Notes: generated by a model not told the origin, from the sequence alone. A DNA stretch of 64,000 nt from Bog-756 sp963831535 (GCA_963831535.1 CAWHQP010000005.1:248001-312000); one strand, 5' to 3'; shown: positions 7,839 through 18,574, counted from the stretch's first letter. A program made the numbers and translations.

Positions 7839-8681
7839 CTACTCCCGAGTCACGATACAAAGGCCGATGGTGCCCGGGCCCGTATGGGTGCCCACCACCG
7901 GCCCGAGGTCCGTCACCACCAGGGGGTGATCGGTTGGAACGCCGTCCAGCAGGCCGAGCACCTCGTCGATGTCTGCGGCGGCGCCGTTGCACACCGCCAG
8001 TCGGCTGATGGGGGGTGAGTTCCTGGCCTTGTCGGCGAGGTAGCGGAGCGACCGCGACCGGGTGCGCTGCTTGGACTCCTCCTCCACCCGGCCGTCGAGC
8101 AGCGTGACCACCGGCTTGATGGAGAGGAGGGAGCCGAGCAACTTCTGGGCCCCGCCGATCCGTCCGCCCTTCTCGAGATGCTCGAGGGTGTCGAGGACGC
8201 CGTAGACCTGGGTGCGCGTGGCCAGATCGGTCACCCGGGCCTCCAGTTCGTCGAGGGTGGCGCCTGTCGAGGCCAGGTCGGCCACGTCGAGAGCCATCAG
8301 TCCGAGGCCCATGGTCAGTGACCGTGAGTCCACTACGTGGACGGGGATCCGGTCACCCACCCCTTTGGCGGCGGCCACCGCGGCCTGGTAGGTGGCCGAG
8401 ACCTCCGAGGACAAGTTGAGACACAGCACTCCGTCGTAGCCGGCTTCGGCGGCGGCCACGAACGCCTCCTGGAAAGCCCCCGGTGAGGGGGCCGAGGTCT
8501 CGGGGAGGACGGAACTGGCTTTGCAACGGGCCCAGAACCCATCGGTGGATAGGGTCGATCCGTCGATGAACTCCTCGGAGCCGAAACGGATGGACAGGGG
8601 GACGATGGTTACCCCCCGCTCCTCGGCCATGGCGGCCGATAGGTCACAGGCGCTATCGGTCACCACTCGTATCCGGGCCAT
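7839..8681 (-). CDS. DegV family fatty-acid-binding protein
   Basis: 280 aa DegV/FakB-like protein. These bind a fatty acid and, in Firmicutes, present it to the kinase FakA; no fakA is visible here. Family motifs are VVTDSACDLS at the N-terminus, TSAPSPGAFQEAF near residue 75-90, the LSSEVSATYQAA loop, and the long LEHLEKGGRIGGAQKLLGSLLSIKPVV-type segment, shown here only in part. The ATG at 8681 is preceded by a strong GAGGAGGAGGA; longer frames upstream lack such a site. It overlaps the end of the upstream membrane protein by 29 bases. Confidence 0.9.
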   Translation of the reverse strand: MARIRVVTDSACDLSAAMAEERGVTIVPLSIRFGSEEFIDGSTLSTDGFWARCKASSVLPETSAPSPGAFQEAFVAAAEAGYDGVLCLNLSSEVSATYQAAVAAAKGVGDRIPVHVVDSRSLTMGLGLMALDVADLASTGATLDELEARVTDLATRTQVYGVLDTLEHLEKGGRIGGAQKLLGSLLSIKPVVTLLDGRVEEESKQRTRSRSLRYLADKARNSPPISRLAVCNGAAADIDEVLGLLDGVPTDHPLVVTDLGPVVGTHTGPGTIGLCIVTRE

Positions 8682-9090
8682 CCAGATCCTCCTCCTCGTC
8701 CCCCGGCGGGAGGTCGTCTCCCGCACCCGAGTCGTCGTCCGGCACGATGCTCACCGGCCGAAGGTGTCGGTACGGGAGTTGGCCGGGCTGACTGCCGAGT
8801 CTGTCACGGAACGCGTCGGCCGGGGGGCGCTCGGGCTGGTCCTTTCCCGTCGCCACCGACGACGGGGGCGAGGCCGCCTCCACGTTGATGCGGTGGATCC
8901 GCTCCTCCCGCTCCCGTCGCTCCTGGCGGGCACCGAGGACCCCGGCCGTGACGACGTAGGCGCCCGCGCCGACCACAACGGCGAAGGCCACCCGGGCCAA
9001 CAGGCCGAATCCCGAGGAGGACCCCGAGACGCTGAGGGCGAGAACCGTGGCAACCGCCATGACGGCGGAGGCCCCGAGCACCCGGGTCAC
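8653..9090 (-). CDS. Hypothetical membrane protein between murJ and degV
   Basis: 145 aa, GTG start overlapping the murJ stop (GTGA). Two hydrophobic helices (about 5-22 and 28-52) are followed by a charged cytoplasmic tail (ERREREERIHRI) and an acidic C-terminus. No known family is recognised. The four-base coupling to murJ and the overlap with degV argue that it is real. Confidence 0.65.
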   Translation of the reverse strand: MTRVLGASAVMAVATVLALSVSGSSSGFGLLARVAFAVVVGAGAYVVTAGVLGARQERREREERIHRINVEAASPPSSVATGKDQPERPPADAFRDRLGSQPGQLPYRHLRPVSIVPDDDSGAGDDLPPGDEEEDLDGPDTSGDR

Positions 9091-10520
9091 CGGGGTGGTG
9101 AGCTCGGGACCGCCGAGTCCTCCACCCGGTTCCGGAGGACGGCCAGGGCCAGCAGGGCGGCCGCAGAGTAGGCGATCGAGAGGGACAAGGCCAGACCCCG
9201 CACGCCGAGCGGGCCCACCAGGGCCAGGGCGAACAGGATGTTGAGGCCGTTCTCCACCAGGTAGATGCGAAACGCGGTACGGGTGTCCTGCATGGACTGG
9301 AAGATGCGGACCGTGTAGAGGAAGGTGCAGAAGCCCGGGAGGCCGAGGGCGAACATGGCCAAGGCGGCGGCGGTCGAATCGGCATCAGCGGAGGTCTCGG
9401 CCCCGTGGGCCAGCACCAGATCGATGAGGGGATGGGCCAGGATCAGCATGCCCACCGCGGAGGGGATGATGATGGCCAGGATGCCCCGCAGCCCGAAGGC
9501 CATGCGGTGGCGGAAGGCGGCCAGATCGCCGGTGGCCCAGCGGGCCGACAGCGAGGGGGTCACCGCGGTCATGACCGAGACCGCCACCACGCCGTAGGGG
9601 AGGAGGAAGAAGGTGTAGGCGTAGGTGTACGAGGACACCGCTCCTGGCACCTTGGCCCCGTCGGCCAGAGCCAGGACCACCACCAGGGCCACCTGGTTGG
9701 CGACCACCCAACCGAACGTCCACCCGGCCAGGCGGGTGATGGTCCTCATGGCCTGGTTGGCCGGCTGCCACAGGAACCGTAGATGGAGTCCGGACCGAAG
9801 CAGGGACGGCACAAGGAGTGCCGCCTGGACCACGACGCCGAGGGTGGTGCCGATGCCGAGGAGCACCAGGCCGTGATGGCTGGCATCGACCGAGGCCAGG
9901 CTGGGATGGGGCACCAGGGCGTGGAACCAGAGGAGGACGCCGATCACCACGAGGTTGTTGGCGATGGGCACGAACATGGGGGTGGCGAACTTGCCCCGGG
10001 CGTTCAGCAGGGCGGTGAACACGGCGATGAGGCCGTAACAGGCCAGCTGGGGAACGAACCAACGCAGGAGGAAGATGGCGACCTGCTGCTGCTGGTGGAC
10101 GTCGACCCGGTGGTTGGTGACCGTGTAGAGGTGGATGATGCTCGGTGTGAGCACGAAGAAGGCCACCGTGGCCACGACCAGCACGGTGATGGTCACGGTG
10201 ACCACGGCGGAGATGGCCTCCCAGGCCTCCTTGTTCTTCCGCGTCGTCAGGTAGTCGACGAACACGGGCACGAAGGTGGCCGAGAGCACCCCTCCGAGGA
10301 CGACGTCGTAGATGATGTTGGGCGTCGTGTTGGCCAGGTTGTAGGCGTCGGCGAAGCCACCGCCACCGAGGGCCAGGGTGAGGGCGATAACCCGGCCCAC
10401 TCCGGTGATGCGGGACAGCGTGGTGCCGACGGCCATACCCAGGGTGGCGCCGGCCAGGCGGCGCCGGCCGCCACCGGGCGCGGGGGGGAGTCCGTCCAAC
10501 TCGATGTCGGATCCGCTCAC
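9087..10520 (-). CDS. murJ: MurJ/MviN lipid II flippase
   Basis: Polytopic membrane protein of the MurJ (MVF) family that flips lipid II across the membrane for peptidoglycan synthesis; 477 aa. The N-terminal signature ATLGMAVGTTLSRITGVGR and the GGGFADAYNLANTTPN loop are conserved, as is FFLLPYGVVAVSVMTAVTPSLS in the middle. About 14 hydrophobic helices can be counted. The GTG at 10520 overlaps the stop of the DUF6049-like gene (GTGA). Unlike the mycobacterial protein, it has no C-terminal pseudokinase extension. Confidence 0.94.
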   Translation of the reverse strand: MSGSDIELDGLPPAPGGGRRRLAGATLGMAVGTTLSRITGVGRVIALTLALGGGGFADAYNLANTTPNIIYDVVLGGVLSATFVPVFVDYLTTRKNKEAWEAISAVVTVTITVLVVATVAFFVLTPSIIHLYTVTNHRVDVHQQQQVAIFLLRWFVPQLACYGLIAVFTALLNARGKFATPMFVPIANNLVVIGVLLWFHALVPHPSLASVDASHHGLVLLGIGTTLGVVVQAALLVPSLLRSGLHLRFLWQPANQAMRTITRLAGWTFGWVVANQVALVVVLALADGAKVPGAVSSYTYAYTFFLLPYGVVAVSVMTAVTPSLSARWATGDLAAFRHRMAFGLRGILAIIIPSAVGMLILAHPLIDLVLAHGAETSADADSTAAALAMFALGLPGFCTFLYTVRIFQSMQDTRTAFRIYLVENGLNILFALALVGPLGVRGLALSLSIAYSAAALLALAVLRNRVEDSAVPSSPPR

Positions 10521-12685
10521 CGCGAACCTGTCGCGTCGGCGTCGGCGTCGGCCTCGTCGCCGGCGGCCTGGCGCCGACGGTCCGAGCGCCGCTTCCTCGA
10601 GGTGCGCAACCACCAGACCAGCAGCACCGCCACTGCCCCGAGGGAGAGCACCACGCCCACCACCGAGGTGGCGGTGGACCGTACGCTGACCTGACCGCTC
10701 GACAGGGTCACGCCGCCGACGGGGGAGTACAGGGTCACGCCCACCTTGAACAGGCCCGAGGCCCGGGTCTCCACGTTCACGTAGAAGCTGTTCGTGTGGG
10801 ACGGGTCTAGGACGACGTTCAGCGTCTCGCCGTCGGGGAAGAGGAGCTTGTCGCTCGTGAGGGTGAGGACCGCGGTCACCGGGTACGGCGCGCTGGAGAT
10901 GATGGTCACCGGGACCCGTCCCCGCTGTGAGGTCAAGGTGATGCTCTGACCCCCGGCCACCTGCAACTGGCCCAGCTGGGCGCTGACCGCCAGATCAGTG
11001 TTGTGGAGCACGCCGGCCTGCTGGGCGGGGCGGAGCTGCTCGGACTCACCGGCCAGGACCAGATCCCCCAGCTGGGTGGTGACGGCCCGTGCGGCCGGGG
11101 TGGACGTGGCCGCCACCAAACCGCCGATGCGCTGGCGCTGTGTCCGGATGTCGGCTACCGGGAGTCCGTTCCCGACCGGTCCGGGCACACTGTGGCAGGC
11201 CGTGCGACACGCGGTGGTCGGGAGGATGCCGAATAGGTCCGAGGTGATCACGGGCTCCACTAGGGGATTGTCGTCGAGAGCGCTGAGCAGGGTGCCAACG
11301 AAGGCAGGGTCGTCGGACCAGCCGGTCGGAGCCACGACCGCCACGATCCGGGGAGTCGAATCGTTGGGTTTCTCGAAGTAGATCTGGGCCAGTTCGGCCA
11401 CCAGTTGGGAGGCGGCCAGGACCGGGTTGCCCGGAGCACCGGTGAAGCGGGACGCGAGGTCAGCGTCGGCGGTCACCGCCACGACGGGTGTTCCGGTCGT
11501 CGGGCTGAGCGGGAAGGGCTCCGCCGCCGAACCGTTGGTCGGCGCCTCCGGCACGCTGGTGGAGGGCACCACCAGCTGCCGGTAGCCCTCGGTCTCCAGC
11601 TGGGAGAGGGTGGCAGCGTCGACCCCGTCGTTGGAGATCCAGGCGCTCACCGCAGGTGTCGCCGATCGGGGCAGGTAGGTGGCGAGGACCTGTGACCCGC
11701 GGCTGACCTGGAGGGCCAGCTCGGAGCCGAGCCCCGCTCCGACGAGGTCCGAGGCGTCGACGGGGACGTAGGGGGCCGAAGTGAACTCATGGACCTGGGG
11801 GGTGTCGGCCAGGGAGGCCAGCTCGGCCACGGTCGACTGATGGCCGGTGGCGGCGAGTTCGGCCACGGTCTGTGGGCTGGTCTCGAGCGTCACGGGGACG
11901 GTCGGGTGCGCCTCGGCGATGGTGGCTACGGTCGCCGTGATGTCCGAGACGGCTTCCGCGGACGGCTGGTCGAGGGCGGCACCGGGACGTGCGGTCAGCT
12001 GGGCACGGTCCGGCCCCGTGGCCGGAGTCAGGGTGGCGGCGATGGGGAGGATCACTGCCACGCGGAGCCGTTGGGTGGACGCCGGGGTCTCGGTGAAGAT
12101 CAAGTGGGTGGTGAAGGCCCCGACGGACTGACCGTTGCCGGTGTCGACCAGCTGGAGCCGCACCGGATAGACGCCCGAGGGCGCGTTCCCGCACTGGCCT
12201 CCGCCCGCGGGCAGGTCGATGGCGAACTGTCCGGCCGGCGCGGTGACCCCGTGTCCCACGTAGACCGGCATCGACAGGTCGAAGCCTCCCGAGGCGGTGG
12301 AGGGAAGGCCGGAGACGGCCAACGGCGACCGGGTGGCATCGATCGGTGAACCGGCCGGACCGACGGTCGAGTTCACCGACTGATCGAAGGCCGAGATGCT
12401 GGACAGGCAGGGGTAGACGCTCACTGACACGCCCAGTTGGGATGCCGGGGGGGCTCCGGCAGCGGCGCGCAGCTTGAGGTCGAACGACCCGTCGGGGCCG
12501 ACCGACGCCGACTGGGATACCAGGATTAAGGGAGGGCCCACCACCGCCCCCGACACCCCCGCCCCGGAGGCCGCGCCAGCCGCCGCCGGAGCGAGGAGCA
12601 TCAGCCCGGCCATGGCGGTCGTGACCATCCAGATCCCGGTACGGAGGGGGCGGAACGGTCGTCGCCGGGCGCCACGCTGTCCCAC
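10517..12685 (-). CDS. Large secreted, membrane-anchored DUF6049-like protein
   Basis: About 722 aa. An Arg-rich n-region (ARRRPFRPLR) and a hydrophobic stretch ending in Ala-Gly-Ala form a signal peptide; a C-terminal helix (VVGVVLSLGAVAVLLVWWL) followed by RKRRSDRRR anchors it. The large extracellular part is Ser/Thr/Pro/Val-rich. Its place directly before murJ matches mycobacterial Rv3909, so an envelope role tied to MurJ is likely (inference). The GTG at 12685 keeps the basic n-region; the ATG at 12628 would remove it. The frame stays open upstream only as antisense of pcnA. Confidence 0.8.
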   Translation of the reverse strand: MGQRGARRRPFRPLRTGIWMVTTAMAGLMLLAPAAAGAASGAGVSGAVVGPPLILVSQSASVGPDGSFDLKLRAAAGAPPASQLGVSVSVYPCLSSISAFDQSVNSTVGPAGSPIDATRSPLAVSGLPSTASGGFDLSMPVYVGHGVTAPAGQFAIDLPAGGGQCGNAPSGVYPVRLQLVDTGNGQSVGAFTTHLIFTETPASTQRLRVAVILPIAATLTPATGPDRAQLTARPGAALDQPSAEAVSDITATVATIAEAHPTVPVTLETSPQTVAELAATGHQSTVAELASLADTPQVHEFTSAPYVPVDASDLVGAGLGSELALQVSRGSQVLATYLPRSATPAVSAWISNDGVDAATLSQLETEGYRQLVVPSTSVPEAPTNGSAAEPFPLSPTTGTPVVAVTADADLASRFTGAPGNPVLAASQLVAELAQIYFEKPNDSTPRIVAVVAPTGWSDDPAFVGTLLSALDDNPLVEPVITSDLFGILPTTACRTACHSVPGPVGNGLPVADIRTQRQRIGGLVAATSTPAARAVTTQLGDLVLAGESEQLRPAQQAGVLHNTDLAVSAQLGQLQVAGGQSITLTSQRGRVPVTIISSAPYPVTAVLTLTSDKLLFPDGETLNVVLDPSHTNSFYVNVETRASGLFKVGVTLYSPVGGVTLSSGQVSVRSTATSVVGVVLSLGAVAVLLVWWLRTSRKRRSDRRRQAAGDEADADADATGSR

Positions 12686-12802
12686 CCCGACGATCGGGGC
12701 GGGCCCGTCCCCTGGGGGCACGCCGGCCCGGGGGTGGCTGCCGCTGGGGCACAGGCTGCCTCGTTCCCGATCCACTTCGGACGCCACCCTACGCCAGAAC
12801 GG

Positions 12803-14230
12803 ATGGCGGTCTACGCCAGTCGCACTACCCTCGGCGGCGTGTTCCCCGAGCGACTGCGACCATTGGTGGAGGCCACCGCTGACCTCTCCGATCGCTTCGC
12901 GACGGCCGGGCACTCCCTCTACCTCGTGGGGGGATCGGTCCGCGACGCCATCGTGTCCGAGCCCGATGCGGGTGTCCCCGACGGGGCTGGGGGCGACCTC
13001 GACTTCACCACCGATGCACGACCGGACGCCATCGAGGCGGTGGTGTCCGGATGGGCCGACGCCGTGTGGACTCAGGGTAAGCGCTACGGAACCATCGGGT
13101 GCCGCCGGGGTGACCAGAAGTACGAGATCACCACCCACCGGGCCGAGGCCTACCGGCCCGATTCCCGCAAACCGGAGGTGGCCTTCGGCGACAGGGTGGA
13201 GGACGACCTGGCCAGACGGGACTTCACCATCAACGCCATGGCCCTCAAGCTGCCCGACCTCGAGCTCATCGATCCCTTCGACGGGCTGGTCGACCTGGCC
13301 GAGCATCGCCTGCGCACCCCGCTCGACCCCGCCGTCTCCTTCGCCGACGACCCGTTGCGGATGCTCCGGGCCGCCCGGTTCATCGCCCGGCTCGAGCTCG
13401 AGCCCGACCCGGGGCTGGTCGATGCGGTGAGGGCCGACCATCACCGCCTGGCCATCGTTTCGGCGGAGCGGATCCGCGACGAGCTCGACAAGATCGTGGT
13501 GGTCCCGGTGCCGTCGGTGGCCCTGTGGTTCGTGGTCCGCACCGGACTGGCCGGCGAATTCCTGCCCGAGCTGCCCGGCCTCGCCCTCGAGCAGGACCCT
13601 GTACATCGCCACAAGGACGTGCTGGCCCACACCCTGGCGGTGGTGGACAAGACGGGTCCCGACCGGCTGCTTCGACTGGCTGCGCTCTTCCACGACGTGG
13701 GCAAGCCCAAGACCCGGGCCTTCGTCGACGGTGGGGTGACCTTCCACCACCACGAGGTGGTCGGAGCGCGGATGACCCGCCACCGCATGCAGGCCCTGCG
13801 CTATCCCAACGACGAGGTGGAGGTGGTGACCGAACTTGTCAACCTGCATCTGCGCTTTCACACCTACCGGCTGGGGTGGTCCGACCGGGCGGTTCGCCGC
13901 TATGTGCGGGACGCCGGCCCGCTCCTCGATCAGTTGAACGAGCTCACCCGGTGTGACTGCACCACCCGCAATGAGGCCAAGGCCCGGGCCCTGGCCCGTC
14001 GCATGGACGAGCTCGAGGCCCGGATCGCCGACCTGCGAGAGCAAGAGGAACTCGACGCCATGCGCCCCGACCTGGACGGGTCCCAGGTGATGGAGGAGTT
14101 GGGCCTCGGGCCCGGCCGTGACGTGGGTCGGGCCCTGGCCTACCTCTTGGAGCTGCGCATGGACGAAGGACCCCTGGGCGAGGAGGAGGCGAAAAAGCGC
14201 CTCCTCCAGTGGTGGTCCCGGCAGTCCTGA
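12803..14230 (+). CDS. pcnA: CCA tRNA nucleotidyltransferase (poly(A) polymerase family)
   Basis: Adds or repairs the 3'-CCA end of tRNAs; 475 aa. The N-terminal nucleotidyltransferase domain has LVGGSVRD (about 41-48) and the catalytic carboxylates in GDLDFTT (about 65-71). The RRDFTINAMA and DPLRMLRAARF motifs follow. A C-terminal HD domain contains LFHDVGKPKTR (about 294-304) and a HHHEVVGA segment. The ATG at 12803 is chosen; a nearby upstream GTG frame adds 23 unconserved residues. It is divergent from the DUF6049-like gene, as in mycobacteria. Confidence 0.93.
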   Translation: MAVYASRTTLGGVFPERLRPLVEATADLSDRFATAGHSLYLVGGSVRDAIVSEPDAGVPDGAGGDLDFTTDARPDAIEAVVSGWADAVWTQGKRYGTIGCRRGDQKYEITTHRAEAYRPDSRKPEVAFGDRVEDDLARRDFTINAMALKLPDLELIDPFDGLVDLAEHRLRTPLDPAVSFADDPLRMLRAARFIARLELEPDPGLVDAVRADHHRLAIVSAERIRDELDKIVVVPVPSVALWFVVRTGLAGEFLPELPGLALEQDPVHRHKDVLAHTLAVVDKTGPDRLLRLAALFHDVGKPKTRAFVDGGVTFHHHEVVGARMTRHRMQALRYPNDEVEVVTELVNLHLRFHTYRLGWSDRAVRRYVRDAGPLLDQLNELTRCDCTTRNEAKARALARRMDELEARIADLREQEELDAMRPDLDGSQVMEELGLGPGRDVGRALAYLLELRMDEGPLGEEEAKKRLLQWWSRQS

Positions 14231-14256
14231 CGGGGACCGGCCGCGGTCAGACCGGT

Positions 14257-15351
<1,095 letters not shown>

Positions 15352-15355
<4 letters not shown>

Positions 15356-16026
15356 AGGTTGGTTCCCTTCGTTGCTGTAACGGCGTCCCCGTTTCGGGGC
15401 TCGCGGCTGTCGGTTCGAGGTGCTGTCTGCTTCTGCCGTTCGGACTCGATCAGGCGGTCGAGCCAGGCGATGTCGTGCTCGGTGGCCTCGGTGCTGTGCT
15501 CCACGAGGGAGCGGGTGTAGACGTCGAGCCGGTCCCCGGCCGCCCGGGCCCGGTCGACGGCCAGTCGCCGGGTCAGCTGGGCGCGGCGTCGCTCGAGGAG
15601 GCTGAGGCGGGCCTGGGGTGCGAGGTACCGGGCAAAGGCCAGCCGGAGGCCGAAACTGCGGGCGTCGTCGGTGCCGGCCGGCTCGTCGGCATCGAGGAGG
15701 TGCTCGAAGAGTTCCCGACCCTGATCGGTGATCCGGTACACCTTGCGCGAGCGCTTGGTGCCGCGGGACGTGCCGGCTCTGCGGGTCCGGAGCCCGGCCC
15801 GCTCACCGCCCAGTGAACCCGTGGAGGGCAGGGGAGTGACGGCCGGGGTTCCGGCCGACTCGGTGACCGTCACGGCGGCGGCTTTCTCGAGGCGGGACAG
15901 CGCCGGATAGAGCGAGCCGAACGAGATGTTGGCGAACAGGCCCAGTTCGTCGCGGAGCCGACGGCGGATCTCGTAGCCGTGGAGCTCCTGTTCGTGGAGG
16001 AGCCCGAGGATGGCCAGATCGAGCAT
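15352..16026 (-). CDS. PadR-family transcriptional regulator of the ino1 operon
   Basis: 224 aa. An N-terminal winged-helix PadR domain (LDLAILGLLHEQELHGYEIRR, SFGSLYPALSRLEKAA) is followed by RKVYRITDQGRELFEHLL and a C-terminal helical dimerisation region. The wing carries an unusually long Gly/Ser/Arg insertion (about 57-90). It lies immediately upstream of ino1 with an ATGA overlap, the same order as mycobacterial Rv0047c-Rv0046c. The palindromes at 16070-16091 may be its operator. Confidence 0.92.
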
Positions 16027-16069
16027 CAGCCTTCGCTTCGCTCGGTGTTTCCCGAATGCATACCCGGCA

Positions 16070-16091
16070 TGATATATCAGTTCGATATATC
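16070..16091. promoter_or_regulatory. Twin ATATAT palindromes, candidate PadR operator/promoter
   Basis: TGATATATCA (16070-16079, perfect palindrome) and GATATATC (16084-16091) lie one after the other, 44-65 bp upstream of the padR ATG, in otherwise G+C-rich DNA. They could serve as the -10 region and as an autoregulatory operator, and they also lie upstream of the divergent DUF5318 gene. Confidence 0.5.
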
Positions 16092-16238
16092 AATGCAATA
16101 CATCGGCACGGTAGGGCAGGCCGGGGCTACGCCCAGGGTCCCAGTTGGCCCTCTTCCGACGGTCCAAGGACGGTGCCCCACCGTGCCCGAGGGATTACCC
16201 TTGGCCCCGTGGGCTTCCGACCCGGACCGCTGGACGGC

Positions 16239-16652
16239 GTGAAGACGTCCCCCACCGGGGGGCAGGTGGAGTACCTGCTCGCCCGCAATGCCATCATCCG
16301 TGAGTACCGCAAGGGTCGCCTCTCCCGGCTGGATGTCTGCGACGCCCATCCCGAACTGCTGCGCGCCGCCCGCAACCTGGGCCGTGCCACGGGTGAACGT
16401 TGTCCCATCTGCGAGGAGACCGACCTGGTCGACGTGACCTTCGTGTTCGGGTCGCGTCTGCCGCCGGGGGGTCGCTGCGTGGCCACCCAGGCCGAGCTCA
16501 CCCGGTACTGGCGGCGCAAGGACCCAGTCGTCTGTTACGTCATCGAGGTCTGCACCGACTGCTCCTGGAACCACCTGTCCCGCATGTACCCGGCCGGCGC
16601 CGGCGTGGAGGCGGTGGCCCGGAAGTCCCTCCGCGGTCGGGCCAGCTTGTAG
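16239..16652 (+). CDS. DUF5318 zinc-ribbon-like protein
   Basis: 137 aa conserved actinobacterial protein of unknown function. Two Cys pairs, CPIC (about 57-60) and CTDC followed by SWNHL (about 106-114), suggest a zinc ribbon. The N-terminal QVEYLLARNAIIREYRKG and DVCDAHPELLRAARNLG segments match DUF5318. The GTG at 16239 gives the family's usual length; the frame is open further upstream without similarity. Mycobacteria have the same gene (Rv0049) next to padR-ino1. Confidence 0.85.
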   Translation: MKTSPTGGQVEYLLARNAIIREYRKGRLSRLDVCDAHPELLRAARNLGRATGERCPICEETDLVDVTFVFGSRLPPGGRCVATQAELTRYWRRKDPVVCYVIEVCTDCSWNHLSRMYPAGAGVEAVARKSLRGRASL

Positions 16653-16679
16653 CTCCTGGTCGGTCATCCGCTGGGCAAC

Positions 16680-16693
16680 TGGAACGCGTTCCA
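16680..16693. promoter_or_regulatory. KstR-type palindromic operator
   Basis: TGGAACGCGTTCCA is a perfect 14-bp palindrome and fits the mycobacterial KstR consensus TNNAACNNGTTNNA at every fixed position. It lies 25 bp before the ATG of the SDR that opens a three-gene operon. KstR is a TetR-type repressor of sterol catabolism; no kstR is recognised in the window, so the regulator is inferred. Confidence 0.55.
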
Positions 16694-16718
16694 CCGTGAA
16701 ATGGTCTAAAAGGGGGGG

Positions 16719-17498
16719 ATGATCCTCAACGGGAAGACCGTCATCGTCACCGGCGTGGGCGGGGGACTGGGGCGCGAGTGCGCGACCAGCGCCCTGCGTG
16801 ATGGGGCCAACGTGGTACTGGCCGCGCGGACCGCCGACACCTTGGAGAAGACCGCAGCCGAACTCGACCCCGGCGGCGAGCGGGTGACCACCCAGGTCAC
16901 CGACATCACCGAGGCCGAGTCGTGCGAGGCCCTGGTCCAGCACGCCCTCGAGCGGTTCGGTTCGGTCGACGCCCTCATCCAGGTGGCGGCGTACGAGAAC
17001 GTATGGGGGGGCCTCTACGACCTCCGGTTCGAGGCGTGGCGCAAGGCCTTCGAGACCAACGTCATCGGCGCCCTCACCGTCCTGCGCCCGGTGGCCACGG
17101 CCATGAAGGCCGGGGGCGGGGGCTCGGTGGTCCTGATCGGCTCCCAGTCCATGTTCCAGCCGGCGCTTCCCCAAAGCGGGTACGCCGCCTCCAAAGGCGC
17201 CCTGCTGTCGGCCATGTACTACCTGGCCGACGAGCTCGGTGCCGACAACATCCGCTGCAACATGGTGGTGCCGTCGTGGATGTGGGGTCCTAACGTGGAG
17301 ATGTACGTGAACGGCACGGCCACGAGCCAGGGGATCACCCCCGAGGAGGTCCTCGAGGGGATCGTGGGCACGTTCCCGCTCCGCCGGATGACCGAGGACG
17401 GTGAAGTGGCCGATGTGGCTGTCTTCTTCGCCTCCGACTACGCCAAGGCGGTCACCGGACAACACCTGATGGTGAACTCTGGCGAGATGATGCGATGA
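16719..17498 (+). CDS. Short-chain dehydrogenase/reductase
   Basis: Classical SDR, 259 aa. NAD(P)-binding GVGGGLGRE (about 12-20), the NVIG segment near 109, catalytic Ser in IGSQSMFQ and the YAASK motif (about 160-164). The LNGKTVIVTG start is typical. A G-rich ribosome-binding site precedes the ATG. Its stop overlaps the next ATG (ATGA), so it opens a coupled operon with a dehydrogenase-like gene and an NTF2-like gene, suggesting catabolism of a hydroxylated substrate, possibly steroid-like given the operator (inference). Confidence 0.9.
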   Translation: MILNGKTVIVTGVGGGLGRECATSALRDGANVVLAARTADTLEKTAAELDPGGERVTTQVTDITEAESCEALVQHALERFGSVDALIQVAAYENVWGGLYDLRFEAWRKAFETNVIGALTVLRPVATAMKAGGGGSVVLIGSQSMFQPALPQSGYAASKGALLSAMYYLADELGADNIRCNMVVPSWMWGPNVEMYVNGTATSQGITPEEVLEGIVGTFPLRRMTEDGEVADVAVFFASDYAKAVTGQHLMVNSGEMMR

Positions 17499-18574
17499 GC
17501 GCCGAACCCAAGAGGGTGGTGATCTGGGGTACCGGATTCGTGGGGAAGATGGTGATCCCCGAGGTGGTCCGCCATCCTGCCTTCGAGCTGGTGGGAGTGG
17601 GTGTGAGTAATCCCGACAAGGTGGGCAGGGACGCCGGCGAACTCTGCGGAATCGGCGCGGTGGGCGTGACGGCCACCGACGATCTGGAGGCGCTCGTGGC
17701 CCTCCGTCCCGACGCCCTGGTTCATTACGGGCCCACCGCCGCCCGGGCCAACGACAACATCCGGGACATCGGTGCCTTTCTGCGGGCCGGCATCGACGTG
17801 TGCTCCACGGCCATGACTCCGTGGGTGTGGCCCTCCATGTCCCTCAACCCGCCCAGCTGGGTCGACCCGATCACCGAAGCGTGCGAGGCCGGGGGGTCGT
17901 CGTGTTTCACCACCGGTATCGATCCCGGATTCGCCAACGATCTCTTCCCCATGACCCTGATGGGTCTGTGCGGCGAGGTTCGACAGGTCCGGGCGCTCGA
18001 GATCCTCGACTACATCAACTACGAGGGCGACTACGAGGACGAGATGGGCATCGGCCGACCGCCCGAGTACGTGCCGCTGCTCGAGCACACCGACATCCTG
18101 GTGATGTCATGGGGGGCGACGGTGCCGATGATGGCCCACGCCGTGGGCATCGAGCTCGACGAGATCACCTCCACCTGGGAGAAGTGGGTCACCGACACCA
18201 CTATCACCACGGCCAAGGGTGTGATCAGCCCCGGTGAGGTGGCCGCCATCCGGTTCACCGTCAACGGCGTCTACCACGGCGAGCCCCGCATCTGCCTGGA
18301 GCACATCAACCGGGTGGGTACCGACGCCGCCCCGGACTGGCCTCGGGGCAATCAGGACGACGTCTACCGGGTGGTCATCGAGGGTTCGCCGTCCATCACC
18401 CAGGAGACGGCGTTCCGCTTCTCGGACGGGAGCGGCCGGGACGCCGCCGCCGCTGGCTGTCTGGCCACGGGCCTGCGCGCCCTCAACGCCGTCCCCGCTG
18501 TCAACGCGCTGCCACCGGGCTGGGTGACCGCGCTCGACCTGCCCCTGATCCCCGGGGTGGGCACCATCCGGTGA
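17495..18574 (+). CDS. Dihydrodipicolinate-reductase-like NAD(P)-dependent dehydrogenase
   Basis: 359 aa. The N-terminal Rossmann motif VVIWGTGFVGK (about 8-18) resembles DapB and 2,4-diaminopentanoate dehydrogenase-like proteins that are numerous in mycobacteria. The centre has FTTGIDPGFANDLFPMTL. True DapB enzymes are much shorter and there is no lysine-pathway context, so this is a catabolic paralogue of unknown substrate. It is translationally coupled to the SDR before it. Confidence 0.8.
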   Translation: MSAEPKRVVIWGTGFVGKMVIPEVVRHPAFELVGVGVSNPDKVGRDAGELCGIGAVGVTATDDLEALVALRPDALVHYGPTAARANDNIRDIGAFLRAGIDVCSTAMTPWVWPSMSLNPPSWVDPITEACEAGGSSCFTTGIDPGFANDLFPMTLMGLCGEVRQVRALEILDYINYEGDYEDEMGIGRPPEYVPLLEHTDILVMSWGATVPMMAHAVGIELDEITSTWEKWVTDTTITTAKGVISPGEVAAIRFTVNGVYHGEPRICLEHINRVGTDAAPDWPRGNQDDVYRVVIEGSPSITQETAFRFSDGSGRDAAAAGCLATGLRALNAVPAVNALPPGWVTALDLPLIPGVGTIR

